Shown here: one piece after another, positions 1-5,380 of the stretch | Layout: every line of letters begins with the position of its first letter | Numbering within the stretch: position 1 is the stretch's first letter | Source of the DNA: an uncultured Mycoplasma sp. | Lineage (GTDB): Bacteria; Bacillota_I; Bacilli_A; RF39; UBA660 | NCBI GenBank assembly: GCA_947565485.1 | Contig: CANOGG010000094.1 | Coordinates: 1-5,588 of the forward strand | Length of the DNA: 5,588 nucleotides | Direction of reading: 5' to 3' | Notes under the pieces: generated by a model | The model's database searches: none | Told to the model about the DNA's origin: nothing | The model's input: the letters and a program-made list of their open reading frames with translations, nothing else | Made by a program: the position numbers and the translations under genes

Positions 1-1
1 T

Positions 2-1525
2 GTAAGTCTTGCTAAATATCGTAGTAGTAAAAGCTTCAATATCGCAAGAGGCACAGTTAACTATAAACAACCTGACTTAAACCTCGTCTCCGTTTATTTA
101 GAAGATGAAGATGATAATACATATAAACCAGTAAGTGATGGTAAAATACCCACTAGTGGTTATACCTTAAACGAAGACATAACCAAAACAAGATGTGAAA
201 TAAAAGGCATCGCCGACACTAATATAGCTATCACTTATGAAAATGGCGAAGTTAGCTTTTCAAAACTAACAACCGCGGGTACAAAATGTTACTTATATTT
301 TGATAAAATAAAAGATACTGAAGCCCCAGTAATAGGTGTCCATGAAGCTAGAAATGTCGAGAAAACCAGCCTAGACTTATATGTGGAAGCTACCGACAAT
401 ACTGGAATTGCTGGTTACTCCTTCAAACTTAACACCTCAACTGATTGGAGTACCGCCAAATGCACTGACCAAAATAGTTGTACTAATTCTATAACAGGTT
501 TAACCCCTAATACAAGTTATACCTATGATGTTAAAGTATGTGATGCTAGAGAAAACTGTTCCACTACAACCATAACAGCTAAAACCAAAGAAAGTGGTAT
601 TCCAATTAAAGATATAATACCCAATGGAAAAGCGACAACAGATAGTATGTTTAGTGGAACAAGTGGTGATGGCGTTTACACTTGGACAAAAGGAGACTAT
701 TCAGGAGGGTCACAAATAATCAAATATTATCGCGGAAATATCGATAATAATTGGGTAGTATTTGGCAAAGATGGTTCTAATTATATCTGGTGGCGAGTTA
801 TCAGAAATAATTCCAATGGTTCACTAAGAATGATATATTCTGGTTTAAGCTCAAATAAAACAACAGCTCCAGCGACAACAGGAACAGGAACCCAAATTGG
901 AACAAGCTTTTTTAACAGTAATATGATATTTGCTGAATTGTCAGGGTTTAAATATGAAGATAACCAAACCCATGGTACAAAAAATCCATCCATAGTATTA
1001 GGGGCAGAAAATTCTACAGATAAAACAAAATTGTATGGTTGGTATAATGCAACCCTAGGTTTATCAGGAACAAATTATGCTCAAAAATTAGATTTAGAAG
1101 CAGGTTTTTGTAACGATAGAACTCCTTTCAGTGGAACAGGAATATCAAATAATACAACAACCTATATGGCATCTAATAGATTAAAAACTAATAAAGCGCC
1201 ATCACTATTATGCGCAAATTCTAATGACATATTTAAAACGCCAATAGGCCTAATAACTGTCGATGAAGTTGCCATGGGAGGTATGGTATATAATAAAAGT
1301 GCAAACTCATATTTATCTACTGGTAATATGTATTGGACCATGACTCCGAGTATTACAGGAGGAACATTTCCAAAAATATTTTCTGTAGGAATAAGTGGCA
1401 ATTTTGTTGATAATTATACTGACCCAAGTGGCGTAAGACCAGTAATAAATTTAAAAGCAGACACTCTTTTTGAAGAGGACGGAGCAGGTACTTCGACAAA
1501 TCCTTACATAGTTATCGGAACTTAA
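2..1525 (+). CDS. Large extracellular Fn3-containing surface protein, 5' truncated
   Basis: The frame is open from base 2, so 507 residues of a longer protein are visible and the start is off the window; the GTG at 383 is an internal valine. Visible residues 1-105 are a beta-rich segment. Residues about 108-195 look like a fibronectin type III domain, with the GLTPNTSYTYDVKV signature and two C-x5-C pairs (Cys154/160, Cys180/186). Residues about 227-507 form a domain I know from secreted or pilin-like proteins of uncultured gut Firmicutes: it opens with YYRGNIDNNWVVF, continues with WWRVIR, and closes with SGVRPVINLKAD and NPYIV. Cys370 and Cys404 are also typical there. No LPXTG or C-terminal membrane anchor is present, so any anchoring must be N-terminal. 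The likely role is at the cell surface (adhesin, pilin-like or wall protein), but the exact function is unknown. Codon choice shifts near base 600. Two hairpins follow the stop. Confident as a gene, not as to function. Confidence 0.85.
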   Translation, partial: VSLAKYRSSKSFNIARGTVNYKQPDLNLVSVYLEDEDDNTYKPVSDGKIPTSGYTLNEDITKTRCEIKGIADTNIAITYENGEVSFSKLTTAGTKCYLYFDKIKDTEAPVIGVHEARNVEKTSLDLYVEATDNTGIAGYSFKLNTSTDWSTAKCTDQNSCTNSITGLTPNTSYTYDVKVCDARENCSTTTITAKTKESGIPIKDIIPNGKATTDSMFSGTSGDGVYTWTKGDYSGGSQIIKYYRGNIDNNWVVFGKDGSNYIWWRVIRNNSNGSLRMIYSGLSSNKTTAPATTGTGTQIGTSFFNSNMIFAELSGFKYEDNQTHGTKNPSIVLGAENSTDKTKLYGWYNATLGLSGTNYAQKLDLEAGFCNDRTPFSGTGISNNTTTYMASNRLKTNKAPSLLCANSNDIFKTPIGLITVDEVAMGGMVYNKSANSYLSTGNMYWTMTPSITGGTFPKIFSVGISGNFVDNYTDPSGVRPVINLKADTLFEEDGAGTSTNPYIVIGT

Positions 1526-1543
1526 TTATTGCTAAAATATTTT

Positions 1544-1581
1544 AAAGATAAAGTCTCTCTAGATTTTATCTTTTCATTTTT
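1544..1581 (+). terminator. Rho-independent terminator after the surface protein gene
   Basis: AAAGATAAA (1544-1552) pairs with TTTATCTTT (1565-1573). The stem continues inward through a G-U pair and TCT/AGA to a CTCT loop (1557-1560), giving about 13 bp. It is followed by TTCATTTTT. It lies 18 bases after the stop codon, as expected for this gene's terminator. Confidence 0.75.
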
Positions 1582-1583
1582 AC

Positions 1584-1610
1584 AAAACTTAAAGTCTCGC
1601 TTTAAGTTTT
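1584..1610 (+). terminator. Second, tandem hairpin (back-up terminator)
   Basis: A perfect 11-bp stem: AAAACTTAAAG (1584-1594) and CTTTAAGTTTT (1600-1610), with loop TCTCG. The 3' arm ends in four T but no longer T-run follows, so it is weaker as a terminator than the hairpin before it. Because it is A-rich on the left and T-rich on the right it could act on either strand. It insulates the next operon from the gene upstream. Confidence 0.5.
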
Positions 1611-1649
1611 ACACTAAAAACACTCATAAAATTTAATTTCTAAAACCAG

Positions 1650-1678
1650 TTTATTTCTTCATCTTTATATGCTATGAT
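1650..1678 (+). promoter_or_regulatory. Extended -10 promoter for the lipoprotein-MBOAT-DHHW operon
   Basis: The extended -10 TGCTATGAT (1670-1678) is a strong match (TGn plus TATGAT). A weak -35 TTTATT (1650-1655) sits 17 bp upstream. Transcription would start near 1685, leaving a leader of only about 20 nt before the ATG at 1706. That leader has no clear GGAGG-type site. Confidence 0.6.
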
Positions 1679-1705
1679 ATTAATAAGAAATGAGTTGATA
1701 AAAAA

Positions 1706-2173
1706 ATGAAAAAAATTATATCTTTAATAAGTATTCTAATACTTACTATTACTCTAACTGGATGTGGAACTAAAAAAGAAGAAAATAAAAACATCTCTGG
1801 AACTCTCCCTGAAATAATGGAAAAACTCTACGCTGGAATAAGTGAAGAAGAAAAACCTATGATGGTTGAAAATATGGTTCTTGACGACGAAAACTTCGAA
1901 TACTTTGCTTTTACTAATGTAAAATATAAAGAAGCTCTTGCTAGTGAATCCATGACTGGCTCAATACCTCATTCTGTAGTTCTAATAAGACTCGAAGATG
2001 CTAAAGATGCTGCAAATACAGTTAAAGAAATCAAAGAAAAAGCTGATCCTAGAAAGTGGATATGTGTCGAAGCTGAAAATGTCGAAGTCTTATCAAAAGG
2101 GGACTTAGTAGTTCTCATTATGACAAACGAATTAGCATCCAAAATCAAAGCTAACTTTGAAAATTTAAAATAA
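1706..2173 (+). CDS. DUF4358 family lipoprotein
   Basis: A 155-residue secreted lipoprotein. The signal peptide is residues 1-19 (MKK, then a hydrophobic core), ending in lipobox L17-T18-G19-C20, so Cys20 would be lipidated and the protein held on the outer face of the membrane. Residues about 33-150 match the DUF4358 pattern as I recall it: a LPEIMEKLY start, VLDDENFEYF, the block SIPHSVVLIRL (86-96), DPRKWICV (114-121) and GDLVVLIMT. No catalytic residues are evident; the biochemical role of the family is not known to me. The ATG at 1706 is the only start giving the signal peptide; the ribosome site is weak. It is the first gene of the operon, 21 nt before the MBOAT gene. DUF4358 lipoproteins recur beside MBOAT/DHHW pairs in gut Firmicutes, so an accessory role in surface acylation is inferred. 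Confidence 0.85.
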   Translation: MKKIISLISILILTITLTGCGTKKEENKNISGTLPEIMEKLYAGISEEEKPMMVENMVLDDENFEYFAFTNVKYKEALASESMTGSIPHSVVLIRLEDAKDAANTVKEIKEKADPRKWICVEAENVEVLSKGDLVVLIMTNELASKIKANFENLK

Positions 2174-2194
2174 AATAGAGAGGAAAGTAAATTT

Positions 2195-3571
2195 ATGGTA
2201 TTTTCTAGTATAAGTTTTCTTTTCTTTTTTTTACCACTTTTATTTCTAGCTTATTATTTAACACCTAAAAAATATCGCCATTATATTCTCTTAATCTTTA
2301 GTCTATTTTTCTACTATATTGGCGAAAAAGGTTATGTTTTACTTCTTTTATCTACCTGCATTCTAAATTATATCTTAGGTCTTCTAATAACTCGTAAAAA
2401 TAAAACCCTTACTCTAATTATTGGCCTTATTCTAAATATCGGCATACTATTCTACTATAAATATACAAACTTCTTTTTAAATACTTTTACGAGTATCTTT
2501 AACATCAACCACGAACCCCTAAACATTATCTTACCCCTTGGCATCAGTTTCTTCACTTTCCAAAATATCAGCTATCTAATAGACATCTATCGAAAATCTG
2601 TTGCTCCCGAAAAGAACATCTTCAAATACGCCACTTATATAACTTTATTTCCCCAACTAGTCGCTGGTCCCATCGTTCGCTATAAAGATATCCAAGAAGA
2701 CTTAAATAACCGCCAAGAAAGCCTCACTTTATTTAGTAATGGCATCACTCGTTTCATCATAGGTCTCGGTAAAAAAGTCTTAATCGCTGATAGTATTTAT
2801 ACTTTTTATACTACTATCCTAAAATATCCCATGTCTACTTTATCATATTTTCTTGTCGCCATCTCTTTTACTCTTCAAATATACTACGATTTTTCTGGCT
2901 ATAGTGATATGGCCATCGGTCTCGGTAAAATGTTTGGCTTCAACTTTCCAGAGAACTTTAACTATCCTTTAATATCCTCATCTATCACTGAATTTTGGCG
3001 TCGTTGGCATATTTCTTTATCAAGCTTCTTCAAAGATTATGTCTACATTCCCCTAGGTGGTAATCGTCATGGCCTAATTAAAACAATATGTAATCTCTTA
3101 ATCGTCTGGCTTTTAACCGGTCTGTGGCATGGAGCAAGCTGGAATTTTCTCCTCTGGGGCCTCTATTTCTTCATCTTCTTAGTAATTGAAAAATACTTCT
3201 TAAAAAAATACTTAAAAGGAGGTATATTCTCCCATCTTTACACTTTTATAGTCGTAATCATTAGTTTTGTCATCTTTAGTCTCCCAACTATCCCTGAAAT
3301 ATACCACTTCTTAAAAGGCTTACTCGGCCTAGGCGTCCCTTTATTTAATAAAGAAAGCCTCTTTTATTTAAAAAACAACCTTATCCTCCTTATAATTGTC
3401 ATACTAGGTCTTAGCCCCATTCTAAAAAATAAAATAACTAATCTAAAGAAAGGAAAATTAGAAAAAGTAATTGAAACTGGAGAAGTAATCTATCTCTTTA
3501 TTGTCTTAACATTAGTCATATCATCTATTATCTCTAGTTCTTTCAATCCCTTTATCTATTTTAGGTTTTAA
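2195..3571 (+). CDS. MBOAT family O-acyltransferase (AlgI/DltB-like)
   Basis: A 458-residue polytopic membrane protein with roughly 10-12 hydrophobic segments. Family motifs in order: LPLGISFFTFQNISYLID (113-130), QLVAGPIVRYKDI (154-166), QIYYDFSGYSDMAIGLG (228-244), FWRRWHISLSSFFKDYVYIPLGG (267-289) and LTGLWHGASWNFLLWG (307-322). His312 in the WHG motif is the expected catalytic histidine; His272 in RRWH is the other conserved one. Length and the closing NPFIYFRF fit an intact member. Relatives such as AlgI and PatA take an acyl group from a cytoplasmic donor and move it across the membrane to a glycan-modifying partner; DltB does so with D-alanine. The DHHW gene 2 nt downstream is the likely partner, and no dltA/dltC-like gene is visible, so acetylation of a surface polysaccharide is favoured over D-alanylation. 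The ribosome site GAGAGGA lies about 10 nt before the ATG. The coding strand is notably pyrimidine-rich. Family sure, substrate inferred. Confidence 0.93.
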   Translation: MVFSSISFLFFFLPLLFLAYYLTPKKYRHYILLIFSLFFYYIGEKGYVLLLLSTCILNYILGLLITRKNKTLTLIIGLILNIGILFYYKYTNFFLNTFTSIFNINHEPLNIILPLGISFFTFQNISYLIDIYRKSVAPEKNIFKYATYITLFPQLVAGPIVRYKDIQEDLNNRQESLTLFSNGITRFIIGLGKKVLIADSIYTFYTTILKYPMSTLSYFLVAISFTLQIYYDFSGYSDMAIGLGKMFGFNFPENFNYPLISSSITEFWRRWHISLSSFFKDYVYIPLGGNRHGLIKTICNLLIVWLLTGLWHGASWNFLLWGLYFFIFLVIEKYFLKKYLKGGIFSHLYTFIVVIISFVIFSLPTIPEIYHFLKGLLGLGVPLFNKESLFYLKNNLILLIIVILGLSPILKNKITNLKKGKLEKVIETGEVIYLFIVLTLVISSIISSSFNPFIYFRF

Positions 3572-3573
3572 CT

Positions 3574-4626
3574 ATGAAAGACAAAATTATAACTCTTACT
3601 TTTATCATTTTTATTTATACTTTTAGTATTCTTTTTCTCTTCCATAAAGATACCGCCGTCTCCCTAGTTGAAAGAAGAAAACTAACAACTATCTCAAAAC
3701 TCCAAGAAGACTTTACTACTAACCTTGACCCTTACTTAACAGACCAATTTCCCATGCGTAATCTCTTTTTAACTCTAAATAATACTTTTAATCGTTACCT
3801 TCTAGGAAATAATTATGCGAGTGATGTTTCTTTAAAAGGTGAGTATATTATCGCTCCAAACTACCCTTTAGATTCTAAAAGTCTCCAAAACTTCACCAAA
3901 AAAATTAATACCATAACCAAAAATTATTTCCCCACTAGTAACTGTTATTCCCTCATCATTCCTGATAAAAGTTATTTCTTAGATAACAACCAGGACTTAA
4001 AAATAAATTATGATTACCTTTATGACTATCTGAGTCGCAAACTAACCATCCCTAATATAAATATCCATGATTTACTAACTCTTAGTGATTACTACCAAAC
4101 CGATATCCATCTAGAGCAATCATCTTACCTCAAAATTATCCCTCGTATAAATGACTATTTAAACTTTAATTACCAAAATATTAGTTATACTCCTAAAACT
4201 TATGCTAACTTTAAAGGTTCCGACTTTTATAAAGTCCCATTCCAAAAACCTGAAAAACTAACTTATTTGACAAATGATTTACTATCTAATATTACAGTGA
4301 AACATCTTGATTATCTTGATAACTATATCTATAAAGAAGAAGCTCTAACCAGTGGTGATGCTTATAATCTCTTCTTAAGTGGCCCTAGTAGTTTAATTGA
4401 ACTAACTAACGAAGATAGTCCAAACAATCGTGAACTAATAATATTCCGCGACTCCTTTGCAAGTAGTCTTGCTCCACTTTTAATACCTTTTTACCACAAA
4501 ATTACTCTTATCGATTTACGCTATACTAATATGAATATAATATCTAAATATATTGACTTCCATAATCAAGATATCCTATTTTTCTATAGTACCCTTATTG
4601 TGAATAACAGTTTTATTTTAAAATAA
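3574..4626 (+). CDS. DHHW/AlgJ-AlgX-like SGNH acyltransferase, variant motif
   Basis: A 350-residue protein with one N-terminal membrane segment (about 5-23) and the rest outside the cell. DHHW-family hallmarks: ERRKL near 33-37, YLTDQFPMRN (54-63), FKGSDFY (213-219), and a C-terminal block RELIIFRDSFASSLAPLL (286-303) followed by HKITLIDLRYTNMN. In AlgX/AlgJ the catalytic residues are the D-x-H motif and a serine nucleophile; here they map to Asp177 and His179 in TDIHLE and Ser294 in RDSF. The usual family tag TDHHW has become TDIHL, keeping the Asp and second His but losing the first His and the Trp. The start is 2 nt after the MBOAT stop with only a weak TTAGG site, suggesting translational coupling. 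Likely role: receives the acyl group exported by the MBOAT protein and transfers it to a cell-surface glycan. Family assignment good, activity and acceptor inferred. Confidence 0.85.
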   Translation: MKDKIITLTFIIFIYTFSILFLFHKDTAVSLVERRKLTTISKLQEDFTTNLDPYLTDQFPMRNLFLTLNNTFNRYLLGNNYASDVSLKGEYIIAPNYPLDSKSLQNFTKKINTITKNYFPTSNCYSLIIPDKSYFLDNNQDLKINYDYLYDYLSRKLTIPNINIHDLLTLSDYYQTDIHLEQSSYLKIIPRINDYLNFNYQNISYTPKTYANFKGSDFYKVPFQKPEKLTYLTNDLLSNITVKHLDYLDNYIYKEEALTSGDAYNLFLSGPSSLIELTNEDSPNNRELIIFRDSFASSLAPLLIPFYHKITLIDLRYTNMNIISKYIDFHNQDILFFYSTLIVNNSFILK

Positions 4627-4627
4627 T

Positions 4628-4669
4628 ATTAAGTATAACTTCCAAAAAAACATCTTAATCTCAATTTTT
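4628..4669 (+). terminator. Weak candidate terminator after the DHHW gene
   Basis: ATTAAG (4628-4633) can pair with CTTAAT (4654-4659) across a 20-nt loop, followed by CTCAATTTTT. The long loop and six A/T-rich pairs make it poor. No better terminator is visible between this operon and the HU gene, so some read-through into HU is possible. Confidence 0.25.
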
Positions 4670-4698
4670 CATCAAAAAAACGACAAAAAACACTAAAA
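4644..4698. other. Phased A-tracts (predicted curved DNA) upstream of HU
   Basis: Runs of A or T lie at 4644-4650 (A7), 4665-4669 (T5), 4674-4680 (A7), 4685-4690 (A6) and 4695-4698 (A4). Their centres are about 20, 10, 10.5 and 9 bp apart, close to the helical repeat. Such phasing bends DNA and, next to a promoter, can act like an UP element. It is non-coding and directly precedes the HU leader. Confidence 0.45.
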
Positions 4699-4706
4699 TG
4701 CCTTGA

Positions 4707-4759
4707 TTTTATAAGGAGTTTTTGATAACCTTAATATGTAAGGTAAAGACCTTATAAAA
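4707..4759 (+). promoter_or_regulatory. Nested and alternative inverted repeats in the HU leader/promoter region
   Basis: TTTTATAAGG (4707-4716) is exactly complementary to CCTTATAAAA (4750-4759), 10 bp. Inside lies ACCTTA (4728-4733) complementary to TAAGGT (4739-4744). The four TAAGG/CCTTA units alternate in orientation, so a second fold is possible: TAAGG (4712-4716) with CCTTA (4729-4733), and TAAGGT (4739-4744) with ACCTTA (4749-4754). It ends 11 nt before the HU ribosome site. I could not place a convincing HU promoter; TTGATT (4703-4708) and TTGATA (4722-4727) are possible -35 boxes without a good -10 at proper spacing. It may be an operator, a cruciform-prone site or an RNA switch. 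Confidence 0.5.
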
Positions 4760-4770
4760 ATAAGTTTTTG

Positions 4771-4780
4771 AAAGGGAGGT
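4771..4780 (+). promoter_or_regulatory. Strong ribosome binding site of the HU gene
   Basis: AAAGGGAGGT, 6 nt before the ATG at 4787, is the strongest Shine-Dalgarno site in the window and fits a highly expressed protein. Confidence 0.85.
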
Positions 4781-4786
4781 ATAATA

Positions 4787-5059
4787 ATGTCAAGAACTGA
4801 ATTAATAGAATTTGCTGCTGCTAAAACTGACGTATCTAAAGCAGAAGTAGGTCGTGTCTTAGATGCTTTATTAGAAGGTATCCAAACTGGACTTAAAAAA
4901 GAAGGAAAAGTAGCTTTAGTTGGTTTTGGAACATTTAGTGCTAAAAAACGTGCAGCACGTGATGGCATCAATCCATTAACTAAAGAAGCTATCAAAATCC
5001 CAGCTAAGACAGTTGCTTCATTCAAAGCTGGAAGCAAATTAAAAGATGCTTTAAACTAA
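4787..5059 (+). CDS. hup: HU family DNA-binding nucleoid protein
   Basis: A 90-residue protein of the standard HU length. It has the two N-terminal dimerisation helices (about 3-14 and 18-38), the GFGTF turn (46-50) and the beta-arm with Arg55, Arg58 and the tip proline Pro63 that intercalates DNA, then the closing SFKAGSKLKDALN helix. HU dimers bend and constrain chromosomal DNA and bind distorted structures such as junctions with little sequence preference. The arm tip reads GINPLTKE where most family members have GRNPxTGE, so the usual Arg61 is Ile and the turn Gly is Lys. The strong GGGAGG site fixes the start. It stands alone between a structured leader and its own terminator, so it is probably monocistronic. 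IHF-like specific binding is unlikely in this lineage. Confidence 0.96.
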   Translation: MSRTELIEFAAAKTDVSKAEVGRVLDALLEGIQTGLKKEGKVALVGFGTFSAKKRAARDGINPLTKEAIKIPAKTVASFKAGSKLKDALN

Positions 5060-5072
5060 GAGAAGCTTAGAA

Positions 5073-5094
5073 TTAAGTAGGTATTTAATCCTAC
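5073..5094 (+). repeat. Terminator-like repeat, copy 1 (copy 2 at 5381-5402)
   Basis: The HU terminator stem region resembles 5381-5402 at 17 of 22 positions without gaps: both begin TTAAGTAGG, share ATT in the loop, and close with TCCTA. Copy 2 lies 3' of the small peptide ORF and lacks the T-run. It could reflect an old duplication or chance similarity of hairpins. Confidence 0.35.
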
Positions 5095-5100
5095 TTTTTT
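5075..5100 (+). terminator. Rho-independent terminator of the HU gene
   Basis: AAGTAGG (5075-5081) pairs with CCTACTT (5090-5096) around an 8-nt loop, followed directly by a T-run to 5100. It starts 16 nt after the HU stop. Confidence 0.85.
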
Positions 5101-5118
5101 AATGCCCTACGTCTCTTA

Positions 5119-5133
5119 AAAACTTTTAGTAGA
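5119..5133 (+). repeat. 15-bp direct repeat, copy 1
   Basis: AAAACTTTTAGTAGA recurs exactly at 5512-5526, 393 bp away, so the two copies flank the small-peptide module. This copy sits in a broader imperfect palindrome (5111-5134; outer GTCT/AGAC and inner TAAAA/TTTTA). Similarity between the copies seems to continue downstream with an indel (AT, then a T-run ending in G, then TAG and AAAC). Confidence 0.7.
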
Positions 5134-5162
5134 CATCAGGTTATTTTTGTAGTAAATATAGT

Positions 5163-5192
5163 TAAACACAAGGCGATATTGCCTGCTATACT
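5163..5192 (+). promoter_or_regulatory. Extended -10 promoter for the small peptide transcript
   Basis: TGCTATACT (5184-5192) is an extended -10 one base from TATAAT. The -35 is weak (TAAACA at 5163-5168, spacer 18). Transcription would start near 5199, giving a leader of about 64 nt before the ATG at 5263. Confidence 0.5.
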
Positions 5193-5199
5193 TAAGTAT
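5171..5199. promoter_or_regulatory. Two palindromes overlapping the small-peptide promoter (candidate operators)
   Basis: AGGCGATATTGCCT (5171-5184) is a 14-bp palindrome with one mismatched pair, lying in the -35/-10 spacer. ATACTTAAGTAT (5188-5199) is a perfect 12-bp palindrome covering the -10 and the predicted start site. Their placement is where a repressor would bind. No candidate regulator is encoded in the window. Confidence 0.4.
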
Positions 5200-5211
5200 C
5201 TTTATAGATAC
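5196..5211 (+). other. Hairpin at the 5' end of the small peptide mRNA
   Basis: GTATCT (5196-5201) and AGATAC (5206-5211) form a 6-bp stem with loop TTAT, at or within a few bases of the predicted transcript start. A 5'-terminal hairpin of this kind stabilises many small mRNAs. Directly after it, CTACC (5212-5216) can pair with GGTAG at 5234-5238 or at 5256-5260, the latter overlapping the ribosome site. Confidence 0.45.
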
Positions 5212-5262
5212 CTACCTTCAATTTGGGGGTTTTGGTAGAAATTTAGAGAAAGGGTGGTAGTT

Positions 5263-5367
5263 ATGTTAAAAGTAATTTTGACTATAATAAAAAGCTTGCT
5301 TAAAAGCAGGCAAAATAAAAAGGCAGTAATCGCTATTATCATTATTATTGATAGTAGAAAAGATTAG
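5263..5367 (+). CDS. 34-residue hydrophobic small peptide, candidate type I toxin
   Basis: The ORF encodes MLKVILTIIK followed by SLLKSRQNKKAVIAIIIIID and SRKD, ending in TAG. It has an amphipathic Lys/Leu/Ile N-terminus, a basic middle (RQNKK), a very hydrophobic stretch (21-29, AVIAIIIII) and a charged tail. This plan resembles short membrane-active type I toxins (Fst, TisB, Ibs classes) but I recognise no family by sequence. Support for translation: AAAGGGTGGT (5249-5258), a good Shine-Dalgarno match just upstream; an in-frame TAG at 5236-5238 limiting upstream starts; a promoter, leader and terminator of its own; and a predicted antisense RNA over most of it. It could instead be a leader peptide for the next gene, or a chance ORF in an RNA gene. 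The hydrophobic span is short for a full transmembrane helix. Confidence 0.45.
   Translation: MLKVILTIIKSLLKSRQNKKAVIAIIIIIDSRKD
5289..5311 (-). terminator. Minus-strand terminator-like hairpin inside the peptide ORF
   Basis: Read on the minus strand, GCCTGCT (5311-5305) pairs with AGCAAGC (5300-5294) around TTTA with one C-A mismatch, followed by TTTTT (5293-5289) and ATTAT. The mismatch weakens it, but the T-run is on the minus side only; the plus side has A-runs, so it would not stop the peptide mRNA. Confidence 0.4.
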
Positions 5368-5380
5368 TGCCGAAAGCTCT

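Noticed and set aside
383..385. GTG as the start of the surface protein
   Set aside because: The same frame is open to base 2 with family-like sequence upstream, and no ribosome site precedes this GTG; the nearby ATG at 381 is in another frame.
781..993. Minus-strand ORF of 70 codons
   Set aside because: It lies wholly inside the surface protein gene, has no ribosome site or family resemblance, and is a shadow.
1162..1401. Minus-strand ORF of 79 codons
   Set aside because: Antisense to a well-conserved part of the surface protein's C-terminal domain, with no independent signal.
1690..1698. ATG AGT TGA mini-ORF just before the lipoprotein gene
   Set aside because: Only two codons, no ribosome site, and expected by chance in an AT-rich leader.
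2195..3571. DltB (D-alanylation of teichoic acid)
   Set aside because: It is MBOAT like DltB, but no dltA, dltC or dltD-type neighbour is present and the DHHW partner points to the AlgI-type acetylation branch.
4693..5037. Minus-strand ORF of 114 codons
   Set aside because: Antisense to the HU gene, whose identity, length and ribosome site are clear; the reverse reading has no recognisable domain.
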